NCBI RefSeq assembly: GCF_963677315.1
Contig: NZ_OY781940.1
Span: forward strand, 291,001-355,000
DNA: 64,000 bases
Source: an uncultured Sphaerochaeta sp.
GTDB lineage: Bacteria; Spirochaetota; Spirochaetia; Sphaerochaetales; Sphaerochaetaceae
Direction of reading: 5' to 3'
Under the pieces are notes generated by a model. That model ran no database searches, was not told the origin of the DNA, and saw only the letters and a list, made by a program, of their open reading frames with translations. Both the position numbers and the translations under genes were made by a program. Each line of letters starts with the position of its first letter. Positions within the stretch are counted from its first letter, which is position 1. This document shows positions 25,998 to 35,872 of the stretch, piece by piece.

Positions 25998-28900
25998 CTC
26001 ATTCTCTTCTTTTCAAGGATCCTGTCACCTAAATTGACTGAATATTTCCAATCAGCTTGGGAAAAATCTTCAAAACGAATTACTTGCTCTTCTGCTTCCA
26101 GCAGTTTCCCACTAATATTGTATCCAAGATAGAGAACATTCCAGATGGTCTTGTTCTGTGTATACATGATGGCCCCGATGTGCTTCTTCCTATCCCAAGC
26201 ACGGAGAACATCGCCTTTCTCTGCCATCAAGACAACGGTAATATCGTACCCAGGGATGGTAAACATTTTATCTTTTTTGTCGCTCAGTTGTGCTTGTCTT
26301 GCTTGCTCAATTAAACCAGCCGTACCCATCAAGAGTTGGGGCTCAGCCTTCTCACAGAATGAAACAAAAGGATTCTCACTCTCCCATGCAGGGTTCAATC
26401 TTTCCAAGATATCACGCAGTGTAGACGGTAAGTTCCCACCCACAGTACTGGCAACTGTTTCTTGATGGAAACCAGAGAATTCCGGTCTTTGCTCAGGTTT
26501 CTTCTGTGGCTGCGGCTTCTCTGCGGTCTTTGCGATGGTATCTGCTAGCAAGAACCGAGGAATACCAGTTGCTTCATCCTCACAATTTTCTTCTTTAGTT
26601 TCTGATGTTTCAGGCTCAACCGATTCCTTTTTTCTATATTCTGGGGGAAGCGCAAGTCGGTTATCTGGATGGAAGGGTTTTTCTTCCTCTACAGGAGTCT
26701 CTTCCTCTACAGGAGTCTCTTCCTCTACAGGAGTCTCTTCCTCTACAGGAGTCTCTTCCTCTACAGGAGTCTCTTCCTCTGCAGGAGTCTCTTCCTCCAC
26801 AGGAGCTTCTTCCTCTACAGGAGTCTCTTCCTCTACAGGAGTCTCTTCCTCTGCAGGAGTCTCTTCCTCTGCAGGAGTCTCTTCCTCTGCAGGAGTCTCT
26901 TCCTCTGCAGGAGCTTCTTCCTCTGCAGGAGCTTCTTCCTCTGCAGGAGCTTCTTCCTCTGCAGGAGCTTCTTCCTCTGCAGGAGCTTCTTCCTCTGCAG
27001 GAGCTTCTTCCTCTGCAGGAGCTTCTTCCTCTGCAGAAGATTCTTCCTCTGCAGAAGATTCTTCCGGGGCAGGAGATTCCTCCTGTGTGGAAGGAAGACT
27101 GTCATCTACCCCTTTCGCAATATTTGAGAGATGGCCAAAGAAGGAAAACGCGTTGGCAGGAGCTTCGTCCTCATCATGGTTTTCTTCCATGAGCATATCT
27201 TCAAAATCATGTTCATCATCTTCATCACTCGTATAGCTCGCATGGAACATTTCATTGTCTTCTTCAGCTTCATCTTCCATGTCCGCATCTGCTGTGATCA
27301 GAAAATCTTCATCTTCATAATCTATATCGTTTTCATATGAAGCATCATCAATGATGCAATATGCTTCCATTTCATACTCATCATTGTCATTGTCTTCTTC
27401 ATTTTCTCTCATGGGATCAAACATGTTCTCTTCATCGAGATCAAAAAGACTGGGTTGATCACTTCCAAGGACAATATCGCCAGCTGTTTCATACTCGTCA
27501 GATTCACTCTCGTCAGGGTCTCTCTGTTCAGTATTGCCTGCTGTGAAATAGGATGCACCAGTAAAGGGCACTTCCGAGGGGATATCATCTTCCGAGGGGA
27601 TATCATCTTCCGAGGGGATATCATCTTCCGAGGGGATATCATCTTCCGAGGGGATATCATCTTCCGAGGGGATATCATCTTCCGAGGGGATATCATCTTC
27701 CGAGGGGATATCATCTTCTATTGGAAGAACAGTTTCTTTCTCTTCATTGTCATGATGATGTACTCCCGCAAATGGGGAAAGGCCCAACAACTCCTTGAGC
27801 TCTGAAACTCCTTCCCAACTGGATGCTAGGTTGGCAAGCTGCAGGAACGAGAGTCTCAATACACCCTCCTGAACTTCCAGTGGATAGAGCGTAGGGTGTT
27901 TTGTATCGATAAGTACCGAAATGGCAGGATGAGCTTGGGCAAGCTTACTGGCTGCAATGGTTTTCTGTAAATTTTGGACATATTGCTCAGAGTCACGGAA
28001 AGGACTTTCTTCTACCTCCTGCCCATGGCTGAAAGGAACTTGAACAACAACCTGTTTCTCTTCATTTTCATAAAGAGCATCAAGATATCCATCCCTATAA
28101 TCAACATTCGAGGTATAATTCAGGGTACCTAGCATTGCAGTAAAGAAGGTTACCGGCACCAGAGACCGCTTTTCAGCCTCTATAGTACCCCACTCTTTGG
28201 CAAGTTCTTCATCCTGCGAACAAACAGCTCTCTTGATATACCCATATGCCTTATCGAGCAAGGAATGACCTACAAAACAATAGAAGGATGCATCCAATCG
28301 GATGAATGGTCGCTCATCACTGTCCAAACCATCAATCAGCAAATGACTTGAATCATCATAGTCCCTTGAGGCAAGAGCATCTGAGAGTAAATACGCATCA
28401 CGCTCATTGAGACCAGTATCACCAAGTACATCAAAGAGAAGAAACTTATCTCTGCGATCAACAATACTTTCGACCCAAGACTCCCACCCCTGTTCCTTGA
28501 TAATTCGGTTCATGACCGCTTCAAGATCATCAACACGTTCTCCACGACTTTTCAGCACCTCAAGTTGCAGCATGCTTGCCTGCTTGAACGTAGCATTGTC
28601 CTCAAGCAAAGAGTCAATTCCTTCAAAGGCTCGCTTCGAGAGTTGCAGGAATGCAGAGAGCAATCCATCAAGCTTAGCTGGAAATACCTGGTTAACCAGG
28701 GCATTGAAAGGCTGTAATTGATACTGCAATGCAGTCAATTTCTGTTGCAACAAATCTTCTTCACCTGCCGGAGGAAGACAGAAATCGCTCGCCTCCTCCT
28801 GAAATGCCAACATTTCATCATCTGACACAAACATACCCTGGCTACGTAACAGCAAGGTATAATTGTCGGCATAGCGGATGCTTTTTTTGCAAAGATCATC

Positions 28901-29233
28901 AAAAAGTTGGCTTACTCGCTTCCAATCTTTCGGTTTAATGTCAGTATTCAGGGAATAGTCTTTCTCCCAGTAGGGAAGAAGGCTGGAGAGGTAGGCAACC
29001 AAGCGGGAAGCAACTTGCTGCGCGAAGAGGTCGGAGTTTTTCTTTCTTAACAGCCTATGGTGTTCCCAGAATGCAAACTTGACCACCTCCAACGGGTGGT
29101 ACTGGAACACAATATCCTTTATGTTCCGGATATCATTGGAAAGAAACACGGAGATCTCCCTGAGATTCTTCTGTACCTTCTCAGTCGAAATCTCTCCAAT
29201 GGAAAGTAAATCCCAACCCTCACTGGTTTTCAC
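25994..29233 (-). CDS. Large acidic protein with two tandem-repeat regions, unknown function
   Basis: A 1079-residue protein of no recognised family. Residues 1 to about 500 are an ordinary globular, helical sequence with no signal peptide. Then come eight copies of PSEDDI (about 507-554), an extremely acidic stretch rich in D and E, and about 22 six-residue repeats of the type EEEAPA/EEETPV (about 719-850). The last 200 residues again look folded (for example MFTIPGYDITVVLMAEKGDVLRAWDRKK). The disordered middle may link two domains. Both repeats have an 18-bp DNA period, so length should vary without frameshift. Start ATG follows GAGAGGCAAC weakly. Confidence 0.75.
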   Translation of the reverse strand: MKTSEGWDLLSIGEISTEKVQKNLREISVFLSNDIRNIKDIVFQYHPLEVVKFAFWEHHRLLRKKNSDLFAQQVASRLVAYLSSLLPYWEKDYSLNTDIKPKDWKRVSQLFDDLCKKSIRYADNYTLLLRSQGMFVSDDEMLAFQEEASDFCLPPAGEEDLLQQKLTALQYQLQPFNALVNQVFPAKLDGLLSAFLQLSKRAFEGIDSLLEDNATFKQASMLQLEVLKSRGERVDDLEAVMNRIIKEQGWESWVESIVDRRDKFLLFDVLGDTGLNERDAYLLSDALASRDYDDSSHLLIDGLDSDERPFIRLDASFYCFVGHSLLDKAYGYIKRAVCSQDEELAKEWGTIEAEKRSLVPVTFFTAMLGTLNYTSNVDYRDGYLDALYENEEKQVVVQVPFSHGQEVEESPFRDSEQYVQNLQKTIAASKLAQAHPAISVLIDTKHPTLYPLEVQEGVLRLSFLQLANLASSWEGVSELKELLGLSPFAGVHHHDNEEKETVLPIEDDIPSEDDIPSEDDIPSEDDIPSEDDIPSEDDIPSEDDIPSEDDIPSEVPFTGASYFTAGNTEQRDPDESESDEYETAGDIVLGSDQPSLFDLDEENMFDPMRENEEDNDNDEYEMEAYCIIDDASYENDIDYEDEDFLITADADMEDEAEEDNEMFHASYTSDEDDEHDFEDMLMEENHDEDEAPANAFSFFGHLSNIAKGVDDSLPSTQEESPAPEESSAEEESSAEEEAPAEEEAPAEEEAPAEEEAPAEEEAPAEEEAPAEEEAPAEEETPAEEETPAEEETPAEEETPVEEETPVEEEAPVEEETPAEEETPVEEETPVEEETPVEEETPVEEETPVEEEKPFHPDNRLALPPEYRKKESVEPETSETKEENCEDEATGIPRFLLADTIAKTAEKPQPQKKPEQRPEFSGFHQETVASTVGGNLPSTLRDILERLNPAWESENPFVSFCEKAEPQLLMGTAGLIEQARQAQLSDKKDKMFTIPGYDITVVLMAEKGDVLRAWDRKKHIGAIMYTQNKTIWNVLYLGYNISGKLLEAEEQVIRFEDFSQADWKYSVNLGDRILEKKRMR
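26683..27078. repeat. 22 tandem 18-bp repeats (EEE-T/A-P-V/A coding)
   Basis: The unit CTTCCTCTACAGGAGTCT and close variants recur without a break every 18 bp. Variant units are grouped (CTACAGGAGTCT at the left, CTGCAGGAGCTT in the middle, CTGCAGAAGATT at the right), a sign of recent local duplication. It lies inside the 1079-residue gene and keeps its frame. Confidence 0.95.
27571..27714. repeat. Eight identical tandem 18-bp repeats (PSEDDI coding)
   Basis: The unit CTTCCGAGGGGATATCAT occurs eight times in a row without a base change. Perfect identity points to very recent expansion or ongoing slippage. The unit encodes SEDDIP on the minus strand. Confidence 0.97.
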
Positions 29234-29312
29234 TGTTGCCTCTCCTCGTAGTAGAGCATATCACATCTTTCTCTCTCATTCAAACTTAGACCCCTGCACT
29301 CACAAGACCAAA

Positions 29313-30473
29313 TCATATGGATTCCAGTGTACTTGAGGTCATACGTTTATAATTACCAAGACCTACCATAACCGAAGCCAATGCAAACAGGGAATACCCC
29401 ATGAACAATACACGATATCCAAACTGTTCAAGGACAAGCCCTCCTAGGCTGGAGCCTAGGACTGTAGGCAGACCTATTCCAAGCGAAACATACATAGACA
29501 TCCCAAGCGTTCTGTGAGAACGTCTCACCCTTCGAGCAACCAAAAAGATTGCCGCAGGGTGAAAGAACCCATAACAAAGGCTATGAAGGAACTGAGCTAC
29601 CAATGCGCCCCCCAAGGTAGGAACCAGCGCATAGATGAGCAGACGAACCACCAAGGCTCCACTGCTGATCATCAGCAGGCTGACAGGAAGCACCTTTTTT
29701 CTTTGTAGTAAATAGCCTGCAAGGATGAGGGCGCCAAACTCACTGCCCGATGCAATTGCATTCATCAAGCTGATAGCATTCACCCCCAACTCTTCTACCA
29801 GATACAACGAGAAGAAGCTGGCAATGGAGGACATGCTGAATCGGTTCAAACCAATAATCACCAAGCCAATCACAAAAGCAAGATCATACCACTTTCCTTC
29901 AGCATTATCTGAGGTAACAGGTGGCATCTCCCTTCGTTTTGGATCCCTCTTCCAAGCCAATACTGGCAACATAAAAAGGAAAAATGCCACCAAGGCATAC
30001 AAGCCTATACTGCTGTTGCTGGCAAGATCAGGCTTACGGGTTATAGCCAGCAACAAAGAGAAAAGGACAAAACCAATCGTGCCACCACTTCTGAGCAACG
30101 TGTATTTCTGGGCATCGCCATTCAATCGATTATTCGCATAGCTATCAATAACGGGAACCAGGGACCGGAGAAAGAAAGCCAGGAGTATCAATGCAAACAT
30201 CGTCATCCAAATGGAGGTGGAATACATCAGCAACAACACTCCCAAGGCAGACAGAATCGTACCGAGGAGTATTGTATTCTTGCCTGACCCATGCTTGTCT
30301 ACATGACGCGCAACCAACAATGGCCCAACAATCCCTGCTGTTTCAAAAACAGCAAGAAGAAACCCCACAACATCATGTGAGTACCCAAGGTTTCTGATCA
30401 TCACTTGCAGGTACGGATTGACCACTGCCATGATGCCAAATACAAAAAAGAAGGATGCATAGAGACTGACCAT
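29313..30473 (-). CDS. Major facilitator superfamily transporter
   Basis: A protein of about 386 residues with 12 hydrophobic segments, a charged first cytoplasmic loop (ARHVDKHGSGKN) and a central loop after helix six (WKRDPKRREMPP). It resembles the MFS_1-like/sugar-symporter group; substrate unknown. The frame is open further back to 30584, but that would overlap the upstream radical SAM gene, so ATG at 30473 (MVSLYASFFFVFGIM) is preferred. No good Shine-Dalgarno is visible, so the start is uncertain. Confidence 0.8.
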   Translation of the reverse strand: MVSLYASFFFVFGIMAVVNPYLQVMIRNLGYSHDVVGFLLAVFETAGIVGPLLVARHVDKHGSGKNTILLGTILSALGVLLLMYSTSIWMTMFALILLAFFLRSLVPVIDSYANNRLNGDAQKYTLLRSGGTIGFVLFSLLLAITRKPDLASNSSIGLYALVAFFLFMLPVLAWKRDPKRREMPPVTSDNAEGKWYDLAFVIGLVIIGLNRFSMSSIASFFSLYLVEELGVNAISLMNAIASGSEFGALILAGYLLQRKKVLPVSLLMISSGALVVRLLIYALVPTLGGALVAQFLHSLCYGFFHPAAIFLVARRVRRSHRTLGMSMYVSLGIGLPTVLGSSLGGLVLEQFGYRVLFMGYSLFALASVMVGLGNYKRMTSSTLESI

Positions 30474-30517
30474 GGATGCATTGTAGGGATTTGTACAGGA
30501 GACAACAAGGCCTTTCT

Positions 30518-31690
30518 TTACATAGTGATAAATGGTCGAGCTTTTTCCAAGATTGAGAAAGGAAGACGCAGATCCTCGAGGCACGATATAGGAGTATTGC
30601 GACGTCTATCAATGATTCGATTCACATAGATAGGCCCAAGACCTGGAACCCGGAGCAAAGCTTCCTTTGGGGAGCGCTTGATCGAGAGCGGATAAAAATC
30701 AATATTGGCTTTTGCCCAAGCAAGCTTAGGGTCATCATGGAGGCTGAGATTACCCTCCTGTTCAAAGGACAACTCCTCAAAATCGAACCCATATTTCCGT
30801 AAGAGCCAATCGGCTTGGTAGAGACGGTGTTCCCTTGTCAGCAGCCCTTGATCCTGTACAGGAGTCATGGGAATCTCATCGAACAGTTCCAGTTGCTCTT
30901 GGACTGGTATGGCAATTTGTTCACCTGGGAGTGTTGGGTCTCCCAACCCCCGTTGGTAGGCACTGAAATAGAGCCTCCCCATATGGAGTTCCTTGTACAT
31001 ACGACTTGTGTACAACAAGATTTCCTTATCCAACTCATTACTGGCGCCAACTATGAACTGACTGGAGGTATGTACTCGTTGATATTGACTACCTCGAGCT
31101 GTCTGACTGGCGATATACTTGAGAGGCTCCAGAATATCCTGCACATAGTTTTTGGCATCAGTAAGCTTGGAAAAATGTTGTTCCCCCGGTGTTTCGATAT
31201 TCAAAGAAAGGGCACTTGCATACTTGAGTGCTTCATCAATACTCTCCTTGGTGGATCCTGGGATCACCTTTAGATGGATATAACCCTTGTAGTGGTAGCG
31301 ATTTCTCAAGATTTTTGCAGTGGAAACAAGCATCTCCATAGTCCCTCCTGCATCTCCCATAACAGCACTGGAGAGGAATAGCCCAATAAGCGACCGTTTT
31401 GCCTGGAAATCATAAAAGAAGGAGGCCATCTCTGAAGGAGACAGCGCAACAGGACGAAAGTCTTGCCCTGTTCTGAGTGGACAATATTTACAGTCGTTGG
31501 TACACCGGTTTCCCAACAAGGTCTTGAGAATGATACCAGGCCCTCCACTTGCAGTTGTGGTAGGATAGAGCCATCCACTACCCTTGTTGTTCCTTTTTCG
31601 ATGCTCATCAGGGTTCTTTGTCCCACAAGCACAGCTGAGATCATACTGGGCGTCACGACTTAAGATATCCAATTTGCTTTGCGTATCCAT
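30518..31690 (-). CDS. Radical SAM protein of the DNA modification/repair type
   Basis: A 390-residue protein with the radical SAM cluster motif CTNDCKYC (about residue 62) and a C-terminal helix-hairpin-helix, LLRVPGLGPIYVNRIIDRR, suggesting DNA binding. This pairing, plus the N-terminal SRDAQYDLSCACGT, matches the family annotated as putative DNA modification/repair radical SAM protein, which usually sits beside a uracil-DNA-glycosylase-like gene. No such partner is seen here. Reaction not established. Confidence 0.85.
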   Translation of the reverse strand: MDTQSKLDILSRDAQYDLSCACGTKNPDEHRKRNNKGSGWLYPTTTASGGPGIILKTLLGNRCTNDCKYCPLRTGQDFRPVALSPSEMASFFYDFQAKRSLIGLFLSSAVMGDAGGTMEMLVSTAKILRNRYHYKGYIHLKVIPGSTKESIDEALKYASALSLNIETPGEQHFSKLTDAKNYVQDILEPLKYIASQTARGSQYQRVHTSSQFIVGASNELDKEILLYTSRMYKELHMGRLYFSAYQRGLGDPTLPGEQIAIPVQEQLELFDEIPMTPVQDQGLLTREHRLYQADWLLRKYGFDFEELSFEQEGNLSLHDDPKLAWAKANIDFYPLSIKRSPKEALLRVPGLGPIYVNRIIDRRRNTPISCLEDLRLPFSILEKARPFITM

Positions 31691-31743
31691 ACCCTGTCCC
31701 CTCTAGAAAGAGGGTAACATCAGTATAGTAGTTTGACAAGTGC

Positions 31744-32646
31744 TTATCGTCTTCGATATTCACTTATCAAAAGACCTGCCAAGGTACATGCAGTTCCAAT
31801 TGCATCCATGGACGTAAAGGTCTCCCCAAGTACCAAGGAAGCAAACACAATCGTGATAATCGGGCTCAGGTAGAGGTAAAAGGAACTCTTGACCACACCA
31901 ATGGTACGTAGACCATAATTCCAGGACACAAAACAGAATGCAGAAGCAATAAATCCAAGAAACAACAAATGATAAAGATAGGGAGCAGTCACCATTGCTT
32001 GAAAGTCAAAAGGGTTTCCTTCTATAAGCAACACCACCACCTGGATGATGAGCGCATAGAAAAACATGTCCCTCGTCACAAGAAGATTCGAGTATCCCCT
32101 TCGCGCAACCAAGCGTGTAAGCACAGTATACAGGCCCCACATCATAATGGCCACCAAAGCAAGGAAATCTCCAAAAGGGTTGATATCCAGTCCAGTCCCA
32201 TCCCCAACAGTAAGCAAGATAATTCCTGCCATTGAGATTGCAAACCCAAGAAAATAGTTTTTCTTCAAGGAATCTTCCTTCAAGAAAAAATGCGTTGCCA
32301 TAAGGGTAAAAAATGGTGCAGTTGCTACTATTACCCCTACATTACTCGCACTGGTATAGACCAGAGCAGTATTCTCCAGATAGTAGTAGAGGAAGATCCC
32401 CATCGTTCCGGCTGCTGCCACCAGTATTCTGTCCTTGCGTGAGGAGTACCCTACACGTCTGGGATTTATGAGAAATAAAAGAACTAATCCAAGCAGAGAG
32501 CGGACCATCAGAATTTGGGCAGGAGTAAAGGCAACCAAGAGCAACTTGGTAGAAACAAAGGTAACTGCCCAGAATGTCATGGTACTGATCACCGCAAGAT
32601 GGCCCAGTATCCGCTCCTTCGGCAACACAACGATAGTTTCATCCAT
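31744..32646 (-). CDS. EamA/DMT-family transporter
   Basis: A 300-residue membrane protein of ten hydrophobic helices in two EamA repeats, for example VISTMTFWAVTFVSTKLLLV and YLYLSPIITIVFASLVLGET, the latter a typical repeat end. Exports or imports small metabolites in the drug/metabolite transporter superfamily; substrate unknown. It is separate from the radical SAM gene by about 50 nt. Confidence 0.87.
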   Translation of the reverse strand: MDETIVVLPKERILGHLAVISTMTFWAVTFVSTKLLLVAFTPAQILMVRSLLGLVLLFLINPRRVGYSSRKDRILVAAAGTMGIFLYYYLENTALVYTSASNVGVIVATAPFFTLMATHFFLKEDSLKKNYFLGFAISMAGIILLTVGDGTGLDINPFGDFLALVAIMMWGLYTVLTRLVARRGYSNLLVTRDMFFYALIIQVVVLLIEGNPFDFQAMVTAPYLYHLLFLGFIASAFCFVSWNYGLRTIGVVKSSFYLYLSPIITIVFASLVLGETFTSMDAIGTACTLAGLLISEYRRR

Positions 32647-32723
32647 AATGGCTGGCAGTGTACCCTTAAAGCTTCAGCTCTGCAACTAATGGTGGTATAC
32701 TAATTATGCAAGAGGAGGCGCCT

Positions 32724-33143
32724 ATGATGACCTATCGAAAGGAACTCTGGTTTCACCTCAACAAACGACGAGGACTCGTTAATATCACTGATGCTCTACA
32801 AGAAGCAGTTAATGAGTGCGGAATTAGAGAAGGACTGGTCTTGGTCAATGCGATGAACATTACCAGTAGCGTGTTCATCAATGCCGTGGAAACGGGATTG
32901 CATGAAGATTTCGAGATCTGGCTAGAAAAGTTGGCCCCCGAACTGCCCTACGAGCAGTACAAACACAACACAGAGAAGGAACATAATGCAGATGGCCACC
33001 TCAAGCGATCAGTCATGGGACGAGAGGCGGTCATTGCAATTACAGGAGGGAAACTTGACTTTGGCTCTTGGGAAGAGATCTTCTACTATGACTTTGATGG
33101 CATGAGAGATAAACATGTCCTCATCAAGATCATCGGAGAGTAG
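32724..33143 (+). CDS. YjbQ-family protein (UPF0047)
   Basis: A 139-residue YjbQ/UPF0047 protein, a trimeric fold reported with weak thiamine phosphate synthase activity. Conserved features are [39 protein letters not shown] (histidine-rich site) and [22 protein letters not shown] at 32724 is preferred over 32706 because AGGAGG (inside the longer reading) lies just before it. Confidence 0.88.
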   Translation: MMTYRKELWFHLNKRRGLVNITDALQEAVNECGIREGLVLVNAMNITSSVFINAVETGLHEDFEIWLEKLAPELPYEQYKHNTEKEHNADGHLKRSVMGREAVIAITGGKLDFGSWEEIFYYDFDGMRDKHVLIKIIGE

Positions 33144-33144
33144 A

Positions 33145-34338
33145 TCACATCTGAGCGCGGTAGGCAGCAAGGCCTGCTTCAATGCAGGCGGCTGCTTTTG
33201 CCAGGTCATCGGTGTTGAGCACGTAGGCAATTCTAACCTGTCGGTGTCCCAACCCTTTGGTCACATAGAAATCCTCACAGGGGGCGACCATGACCGTCTC
33301 CCCTTGGAAATCAAAATCACGAAGCATGAAAGTAGCAAATGACTCTGCATCATCCACTGGAAGTTCTGCCACAAGATAGAAAGCACCCTTAGGGTTGCTC
33401 ACTTTCACCCCGTCGATTTTCTGCAGCGCATCAACAATGAAATCCCTTCTCTTCTCATACTCAATCTTTACTTCACGGAGATAGGAGTCATCAGTACTTA
33501 ACGCAGCAAGAGCAGCCACCTGTTCAATATCAGGAGGACACAAGCGAGCCTGGGAGAGCTTGAGAGCATTCTCCAAGACTTCCTTGTTCTTGCTGACCAA
33601 GGCACCGATTCGAGCTCCACACATGCTGTATCGTTTTGAGAAACTATCCACGCAGATGACCCGGTCACTGAACTCGTCAAAGGAAAGGACACTGGTGAAC
33701 TCCTTTCCGTCATAACAGAACTCACGGTACACCTCATCGACAATCAGGAAAATGTCATGCTTCTTGCAGAGATTCAGAAGCTGTAACAGCTCATCCTTCG
33801 TATAGACATGTCCAGTAGGATTATTGGGGCTACACAGAAGAATTGCCCCAGTCTTCCTGGAAATCTTCTGTTCAAAGGCACTGATATCGGGAAGGGAAAA
33901 CTCCTCCTCCATGTTGCTGGTAACGGGGACCAAGTCAACCATCGCAGAGTGGGCGAAGGAGGAGACATTGGTATAATACGGTTCAGGAATGATGATCTCA
34001 TCATATGGATCACAAAGCGTCATGAATGCAAACTGAAGTGCTTCACTCCCACCGGTGGTGATGAGAATATCCTCTGCATCCACATTAAGACCATACTTTG
34101 CATAGTAGGCGGGGAGGGCCTCACGAAGTTCTTGCATCCCCTCACTATTTCCGTAGGCAATAATGCTTTGGTCATAGTTCTGAACTGCCTCAATAACCTG
34201 AGGAGGGGTCTTTATATCGGGTTGCCCGATATTCAGATGATAGACTTTGATTCCCCGGTTCACTGCATCGCGAGCATACGGAGAGAGGCGGCGAATAGGA
34301 GAACATTGAAAAGCTGAAATTCTATGTGACATGTGCAT
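33145..34338 (-). CDS. Class I/II pyridoxal-phosphate aminotransferase
   Basis: A 397-residue aminotransferase of the aspartate aminotransferase fold. The PLP lysine is in DSFSKRYSMCGARIG, and other hallmarks are NIGQPDIKTPPQV, TTGGSEALQFAF, LLCSPNNPTGHVYT and IVDEVYREFCYDG. The substrate could be aspartate or an aromatic amino acid. ATG at 34338 follows CTGGAG by eight bases. Confidence 0.9.
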   Translation of the reverse strand: MHMSHRISAFQCSPIRRLSPYARDAVNRGIKVYHLNIGQPDIKTPPQVIEAVQNYDQSIIAYGNSEGMQELREALPAYYAKYGLNVDAEDILITTGGSEALQFAFMTLCDPYDEIIIPEPYYTNVSSFAHSAMVDLVPVTSNMEEEFSLPDISAFEQKISRKTGAILLCSPNNPTGHVYTKDELLQLLNLCKKHDIFLIVDEVYREFCYDGKEFTSVLSFDEFSDRVICVDSFSKRYSMCGARIGALVSKNKEVLENALKLSQARLCPPDIEQVAALAALSTDDSYLREVKIEYEKRRDFIVDALQKIDGVKVSNPKGAFYLVAELPVDDAESFATFMLRDFDFQGETVMVAPCEDFYVTKGLGHRQVRIAYVLNTDDLAKAAACIEAGLAAYRAQM

Positions 34339-34411
34339 GATAATAACTCCAGATGGTAGAATAAATGTACAACTCACCCTCTGATGAACGATCAGATGGT
34401 GGGAGGTAGGT

Positions 34412-34450
34412 GTAACCCGGACAACAAGATCTACTTGCTCTCCGGGTTAC
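34412..34450 (-). terminator. Stem-loop spanning the end of prs
   Basis: GTAACCCGGA (34412-34421) and TCCGGGTTAC (34441-34450) are perfect 10-bp complements. The stop codon of prs lies in the loop, so the last codons are part of the stem. No T run follows, so it may be a terminator of weak type or an mRNA 3' stabiliser. Confidence 0.55.
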
Positions 34451-35735
34451 TAGCGCTAGCTCCCGGTTTTGGCTCTTGCGCCTGCGCTTGAGCCTGAGCT
34501 TGTGTGTTATCGATAAGAATCTGGATGAATTTACGGTTGTCAAGCAATGGGCTGATGGAACGACCATGATGCAAACGACTGATAACACGAGCAAACAGCT
34601 CGGTTATATCAGCTTGCACATACCACTCTTTATCGAGCAGGTCACGCCCATGGAATACGGAGTTTGTGCCGATGATCCGATAGAAAATACCTTCCTTATA
34701 GGCCATGTCAAAATCTTCTACAGCTCCTGCATTGAAGAAAGGAAGACTTACCATACAGATGATCTTTTTCGCACCAAGGTTCATCAATTCACGCATTGCG
34801 ATGATCATGGTTCCACCGGTTGCAAGCATATCATCGGCGATAAGTACAGTCTTGCCCTTTACATCTCCAAGCAGATTGATGCTCTTGATATTGGAGTGTT
34901 TAGCATCACGGCTTACAATCGAGTAATCGCGTTCCTTGTACAACATTGCCAATGGGCGGTGCAAGGCTTGAGCATAGAACTTGTTCCTGCTGATAGCCCC
35001 GGTATCGGGGGCAACCACCACGAGATCAGGATCACTGAAATCGATAATCTTGCGAAGCGCAATCAGTACCTGGTAAGAAGCATGCAAATTTTCAAGATGA
35101 AGCTTTGAGAAGCTGTTCTCAATCTCACGACTATGGATATCAAGGGTAATAATACGTTCAACTCCCAACATCTCACACATGTGGCCAAACATGGCTGCGG
35201 TGAGAGCCTCACGCGCACCTTTCTTGTGTTGCCGTGAATAAGGATAGGTGGGGAGTACCAAGGTAACACTCTCAGCTCCTGCAAGTTGGAGTGCATTGAT
35301 TGTGGTAAAGAGGAACATAAGATGGTCATTGACCGAAAGGCTTACCGGTTCATCAGAGCCAGCAACCTTAACAGGTTCCATATTGGAAACATCGTAGACA
35401 ATGAAGATTCTCAAACCCCTAACTGCATCAAGAATCTCAGCCTTCTCTTCCCCATTTGCAAACTTGGTATATTTCACCTTGATAGTGAAATCTGGACACT
35501 GGAACGTCGTCGGGCATTTGCTTCTTGGTATTCGCTTGTTGTTCAAGTCATCCATCAACGTGACGGTCTTGAGAATCTCATCCTCACGCATACCATGACG
35601 TTTAGCCAATGCACTGGACAGTTTTTCATACCGTTCAAGATAGAGACGACGGAGGTGTTTTACCACCTTTCCCGTAAAATATTCCGAACCTGGGCCTGAG
35701 ATAATCCCAAGTTTATGGGGTTTGATGATGCTCAT
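34431..35735 (-). CDS. prs: Ribose-phosphate pyrophosphokinase, long form
   Basis: Makes PRPP from ribose 5-phosphate and ATP, feeding pyrE in this window and purine synthesis. The PRPP loop is VLIADDMLATGGTMI, and the ATP-flap region includes PYSRQHKKGAREALTAA, with TLDIHSREI. At 434 residues it is about 120 longer than the usual 310: extra helical and basic sequence lies between the start and the first substrate loop (about 20-100), and a tail of QAQAQAQ and prolines ends it. ATG at 35735 (MSIIKPHK) is preferred. Confidence 0.9.
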   Translation of the reverse strand: MSIIKPHKLGIISGPGSEYFTGKVVKHLRRLYLERYEKLSSALAKRHGMREDEILKTVTLMDDLNNKRIPRSKCPTTFQCPDFTIKVKYTKFANGEEKAEILDAVRGLRIFIVYDVSNMEPVKVAGSDEPVSLSVNDHLMFLFTTINALQLAGAESVTLVLPTYPYSRQHKKGAREALTAAMFGHMCEMLGVERIITLDIHSREIENSFSKLHLENLHASYQVLIALRKIIDFSDPDLVVVAPDTGAISRNKFYAQALHRPLAMLYKERDYSIVSRDAKHSNIKSINLLGDVKGKTVLIADDMLATGGTMIIAMRELMNLGAKKIICMVSLPFFNAGAVEDFDMAYKEGIFYRIIGTNSVFHGRDLLDKEWYVQADITELFARVISRLHHGRSISPLLDNRKFIQILIDNTQAQAQAQAQEPKPGASASNPESK

Positions 35736-35872
35736 GGCTGAACCATACAACAACACCGCTGAAAGTTCAATCCATTATGAGATTGCAGCACCACCGCAAA
35801 CAAACGATTTTCGTGTAATCGAATGGGTTCTACTTTACCAACGAGACAAAAAATTGGTACGGTATCAATGAT

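Noticed and set aside
26535-27236. Long plus-strand ORFs made of SSSTGV/SSSAGA or LPLQES repeats over the 18-bp repeat tract
   Set aside because: They are by-products of a repeat unit free of stop codons in several frames. The minus-strand frame continues into folded sequence on both sides with normal gene features.
26683-27714. Possible CRISPR array
   Set aside because: The 18-bp units are directly adjacent with no unique spacers, and they are inside a coding frame.
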